Assembly: GCA_900768735.1 (NCBI GenBank)
Contig: CAAGDZ010000495.1
Coordinates: 1-15,534, forward strand
Origin: Oscillospiraceae bacterium
GTDB taxonomy: Bacteria; Bacillota; Clostridia; Oscillospirales; Ruminococcaceae
DNA length: 15,534 nt
Direction of reading: 5' to 3'
Each line of letters opens with the position of its first letter. The stretch's first letter is position 1. The translations under genes and the position numbers were made by a program. Of this stretch, positions 12,853-15,534 are shown piece after piece. Under the pieces are notes generated by a model, which saw only the letters and a program-made list of their open reading frames with translations, ran no database searches and had not been told where the DNA came from.

Positions 12853-13296
12853 ATGAAAAAATTTGAGTTTACGCTGGAGTCGCTCAGAAAGTACAACGAG
12901 CAGATACTCGACAGCGAAAAGAACATACTCGGAAAGCTCCGCGCGGAGCTTGGCGAGCTGCAGGACGAGCTTGCGGACACAAACGCACGCTATGACGATG
13001 CGCGTGAAAAGCTTGCACAGCTGCTCACGGGCGGCACCGACGCCATGCGGCTGTCGGTCAGCAAAAAGTACATTTCGTCGTTACAGCAGGACATTTATCG
13101 CATAAAGGCGAAAATTGCGGCTAAAAACGAGGAAATAAGGGTTCAGCTCGATAAAGTTATCGAGGCTACCAAGGAGGTCACCAAGCTCGAAAAGCTGGAG
13201 GAAAAGCAGCGTGAGGAGTATAAGTACGCCGAGCAGAAGGAAAGCGAGCAGTTTATTGAGGAGTTTGTATCAAACGCGTCATTTTATGAAAAATAA
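12853..13296 (+). CDS. fliJ: Flagellar export chaperone/stalk protein FliJ (147 aa)
   Basis: FliJ is a coiled-coil protein that sits in the centre of the FliI ring like the gamma stalk of F1 and escorts export chaperones. The whole protein is predicted helical. It starts with the common KFEFTLESLRKYNE motif and ends with the FliJ-type block KLEKLEEKQREEY...EQFIEEFVSNASF. No clear Shine-Dalgarno precedes ATG 12853, 20 nt after the fliI stop, so translation may depend on coupling. It is the last gene before an internal promoter. Confidence 0.9.
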   Translation: MKKFEFTLESLRKYNEQILDSEKNILGKLRAELGELQDELADTNARYDDAREKLAQLLTGGTDAMRLSVSKKYISSLQQDIYRIKAKIAAKNEEIRVQLDKVIEATKEVTKLEKLEEKQREEYKYAEQKESEQFIEEFVSNASFYEK

Positions 13297-13319
13297 CTTA
13301 TGAAAATAGTAAGAAAAAA

Positions 13320-13348
13320 TTGACACAGAGCACATTTTGTGTTAAAAT
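13320..13348 (+). promoter_or_regulatory. Internal SigA promoter ahead of fliK-flgD
   Basis: TTGACA (13320-13325) and TAAAAT (13343-13348) are 17 nt apart in the 157-nt fliJ-fliK gap; the start is near 13355. Inverted repeats ACACA-N10-TGTGT (13323-13342) and CACA-TTT-TGTG (13331-13341) fill the spacer and could be an operator. The late hook genes may thus be expressed apart from the basal-body genes. Confidence 0.78.
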
Positions 13349-13362
13349 AGTTATAGGGATAT

Positions 13363-13416
13363 GTGCAATTTTCATAAAATTTAATGTTTAAAACAGATAA
13401 ATTCCGTTAATTATAC
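13363..13416 (+). repeat. Motif pair shared with the flgB upstream region, copy 2
   Basis: GTGCAATTT (13363-13371) and the 18-nt block AAATTCCGTTAATTATAC (13399-13416) match the pair at 6041-6072 apart from spacing (27 nt here, 4 nt there) and one G. Here the pair lies in the untranslated leader of fliK, downstream of the promoter. The second block runs into CCGT-N7-ACGG-TTTTT (13404-13423), a weak terminator-like hairpin. Confidence 0.5.
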
Positions 13417-13453
13417 GGTTTTTATACAGAAATTACCGAAAGGAGGTGATTTA

Positions 13454-15082
13454 ATGAATGTAACCGCGGCAATGCCCGTAAGCGCCGTAAACACGGAGGT
13501 TATGGGCACTGCTGCCGCAACGGACATCGCAAGCACAGGCACAGGTGATTTTAACAACGCGCTGAAAAGCATGATTACGGGGCACAGCTCCACAGGCAGC
13601 TCGAGAGGCACAGGCGGCACGACTGAAAAAGCGGGTCGTACAGGAGCAAATTCCGGAAAGGCTGACATAGCAGATAAGCAGGTCGGCTATGCCGATTCTG
13701 AAAGCGCCGAGCTTCTTGAAAGGTATTCCGGCTATGCTCAGAGTGAGATTATAGCTATGCTCTTATCCGGCAGTGCAGATGAGCTTGATGAGCTTCTGGA
13801 CTTTGACGGGCAGACCGAGGACGGCTTTGCCGATGTAATATCCGGACTTTCTCAGGAGCTTTCGTACACAAACGGACTGATGAGCGGCCGTCTTATAGCA
13901 CAGCAGGAATCGGAAAGACAAATCGCACAGCCGGCGGATTTAATCGCGGACGGCATTTTGCCGGATTTATCTGCGGATAGTTCCGACACAGCCCTTGCTA
14001 CCCCGCAAACCGGTGCAGCCGTTACAGACGGCAAGGATAAAGCGGAAAACGCGCAAATCGCACATATTGCAATCGGCGCAGGTATTTTACAGTCTGCATC
14101 AAAAGCAGCCGGACTGCAGACCGACAGCAACGACGCAGGCACGCCGGATAATATTGCAGATACTGCCCCGATTTCTGAGCAGACTCCTTTTACCGACAGC
14201 GTAAATGACGTCACAGCCCGTATGGCAAGCATAGCTGACGGCACAGACCGACAGCTGTCAGAAGCGACTGTTGAAGCCGGTCAGAGCATGGACATCCTGC
14301 AAAGCGCGCAGGCGGATAATACCGCAGACGCAACCCTGCACAGCAACGCACCGCAGATAGCGGTTACCGGGCAGACCACGGCAGACAGCTCTGAAAGGGC
14401 GGAGATACCCGCAGGCGTCAGGGCACAGACAGAAGTATCCGAAGCCGCACAGCAGGAGCAAATCCCGCAGGAAACACGGCACAGCACCGTATTCGGAAAG
14501 CGTATCAAGGAAAAGAGCAGCGAAGCGATACAGCTTGCAAAGCACGTTTCCGGCACGAAGTCGGACAGCGACCTCGACGCACGGCAAAAGGTCACCGAAA
14601 AGCAGGGCGCACAGCAGAGTCTTATAGGCGCTGACAGCCGTTTGGCAAAGGCAGAGGCTCAGCCCCTTACGGAGAACAAAGCCGAAGCTCCGGTACGAAT
14701 GACCATGAACGAGGTTTACTCGCTTATCAGCGAAAGGGCATCAACACCCGGCAAAACCACATTTACCGTGATACTCACACCCGAATCTCTCGGCAGAATT
14801 ACGGTGAAAATGTCAAGCGAAAGCGGAAAGCTCTCGGTTGAAATCCTGACCGAGACCCAGAGTGCAAAGCAGCTATTTGAAGCAAGAGCAAATGAGCTTG
14901 TGTACAATTTAAAGCAAAGCGATGTCGAAATACAAAGCTATAAGGTAGAAAGCGACAGTCAGCTTTTCAATCAAAGCTTTGACGGCAGCAGCAAGAACCC
15001 CTACAGACAGCAGCAGAACAAAGACGGCTCGCAGGACAGGGACGAATTTGAGCGGCTGTTTGAAGAAATCGTAAATATGTAA
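13454..15082 (+). CDS. fliK: Flagellar hook-length control protein FliK (542 aa)
   Basis: FliK is exported during hook growth, measures hook length and switches the export gate from hook to filament subunits. The first 410 residues are low-complexity, rich in Ala, Ser, Thr, Gln and Asp, as expected of the ruler part. The conserved Flg_hook domain begins near 415 (RMTMNEVYSLISERA) with the core motif LTPESLGRI (441-449) and EILTETQSAKQLFEARANEL after it. The tail (from about 510) is Gln/Asn/Asp-rich. The ribosome site is very strong (AAGGAGGTGA, 7 nt before the ATG). The gene has its own promoter. YlxF/MotE, which lies before fliK in B. subtilis, is missing. Confidence 0.92.
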   Translation: MNVTAAMPVSAVNTEVMGTAAATDIASTGTGDFNNALKSMITGHSSTGSSRGTGGTTEKAGRTGANSGKADIADKQVGYADSESAELLERYSGYAQSEIIAMLLSGSADELDELLDFDGQTEDGFADVISGLSQELSYTNGLMSGRLIAQQESERQIAQPADLIADGILPDLSADSSDTALATPQTGAAVTDGKDKAENAQIAHIAIGAGILQSASKAAGLQTDSNDAGTPDNIADTAPISEQTPFTDSVNDVTARMASIADGTDRQLSEATVEAGQSMDILQSAQADNTADATLHSNAPQIAVTGQTTADSSERAEIPAGVRAQTEVSEAAQQEQIPQETRHSTVFGKRIKEKSSEAIQLAKHVSGTKSDSDLDARQKVTEKQGAQQSLIGADSRLAKAEAQPLTENKAEAPVRMTMNEVYSLISERASTPGKTTFTVILTPESLGRITVKMSSESGKLSVEILTETQSAKQLFEARANELVYNLKQSDVEIQSYKVESDSQLFNQSFDGSSKNPYRQQQNKDGSQDRDEFERLFEEIVNM

Positions 15083-15111
15083 CGATTATTACTCAGAAAG
15101 GAGGATACAGG

Positions 15112-15534
15112 ATGGCTGATATATCGAGTCTTTCATCGGTACAGAGCAATCACGAAAAGTATGCGTATCTGTTCGACGACACAAAAGGCAACGATATGGT
15201 AAATACCGAGACGTTCTTCAATCTGCTGATAGCGGAAATGAGCAATCAGGATCCGCTTGAGCCTACGTCAAACACCGAGTTTGTATCGCAGATGGCACAG
15301 TTTACGGCACTGCAGGCACAGCAGGATAACTTAAAGTACAGCATGTCGAATTACGCCTCAACCCTTGTCGGAAAAACGCTGACGGTAAACGCCCAGAACG
15401 ATGACGGCACGCTTAAAAGCGGAGTATGCACCGGCGTGAACATAAACGGCAGTGAAGTAAATATCGTGGTTGACGGCAAGCAGTACTCGCTCTCGTCGGT
15501 AAAGGCTATCGGAGAGACAAAGCCCGAGGAGCAG
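15112..15534 (+). CDS. flgD: Hook cap / hook assembly protein FlgD, cut by the window end
   Basis: FlgD caps the growing hook and guides FlgE assembly. The signature block is present at residues 32-73: NTETFFNLLIAEMSNQDPLE, then EFVSQMAQFTALQAQ, followed by the start of the beta domain (TLVGKTLTV...). The first 141 codons are visible; the rest lies beyond the right edge. AGGAGG lies 7 nt before ATG 15112. It follows fliK by 29 nt, as in the B. subtilis fla/che operon, so flgE and further genes probably follow. Confidence 0.95.
   Translation, partial: MADISSLSSVQSNHEKYAYLFDDTKGNDMVNTETFFNLLIAEMSNQDPLEPTSNTEFVSQMAQFTALQAQQDNLKYSMSNYASTLVGKTLTVNAQNDDGTLKSGVCTGVNINGSEVNIVVDGKQYSLSSVKAIGETKPEEQ

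Noticed and set aside
13399..13423. True terminator or attenuator in the fliK leader
   Set aside because: The CCGT/ACGG stem is only 4 bp with a 7-nt loop; too weak to assert despite the following TTTTT.

Overview
The window looks like the chromosome of a motile, low-to-mid GC, Gram-positive anaerobe of the class Clostridia, probably a gut Oscillospirales or Lachnospirales relative. The basis is the Bacillus/Clostridium-type flagellar gene order (flgB-flgC-fliE-fliF-fliG-fliH-fliI-fliJ-fliK-flgD), strong AGGAGG-type ribosome binding sites, several sites very close to the SigA consensus (TTGACA/TATAAT with 17-18 nt spacers), TTG starts, and a Firmicute-type small membrane toxin locus. The species cannot be named from the sequence alone.

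Left edge (1-450): a compact type I toxin-antitoxin locus. A 37-residue hydrophobic peptide is encoded on the minus strand (218-331) behind its own promoter and a leader that can hide its Shine-Dalgarno sequence. A plus-strand antisense RNA (about 133-229) converges on it, and both end at a shared bidirectional terminator. The toxin promoter and leader (355-442) recur as a direct repeat at 1-88, so a second toxin copy probably lies just outside the window. The 5' end of the antisense RNA resembles an inverted copy of the same leader.

Minus-strand signalling block (492-4827), in transcription order: a PilZ-domain protein with degenerate ligand motifs, a membrane diguanylate cyclase (sensor, HAMP, PAS, GGDEF), a terminator, an orphan ParA ATPase with a basic low-complexity tail, and a ComFB-domain protein with a low-complexity linker carrying a 9-bp minisatellite. 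No ParB is visible. The ParA + ComFB pair beside c-di-GMP genes and the flagellar operon is the most interesting possible new system here.

Middle (4828-6324): divergent promoters, a structured leader ahead of pilZ, an unrecognised two-TM protein (5273-6019), and two SigA-type promoters ahead of flgB, the nearer one overlapped by a perfect inverted repeat.

Right part (6325-15534): the plus-strand flagellar operon. Rod (FlgB, FlgC), rod/MS-ring junction (FliE), MS ring (FliF), rotor/switch (FliG), export ATPase complex (FliH, FliI, FliJ), hook-length control (FliK) and hook cap (FlgD, cut by the window end) are made in assembly order. A 48-codon ORF fills the fliE-fliF gap exactly. The ylxF/motE gene that B. 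subtilis carries between fliJ and fliK is absent; a strong promoter sits there instead.
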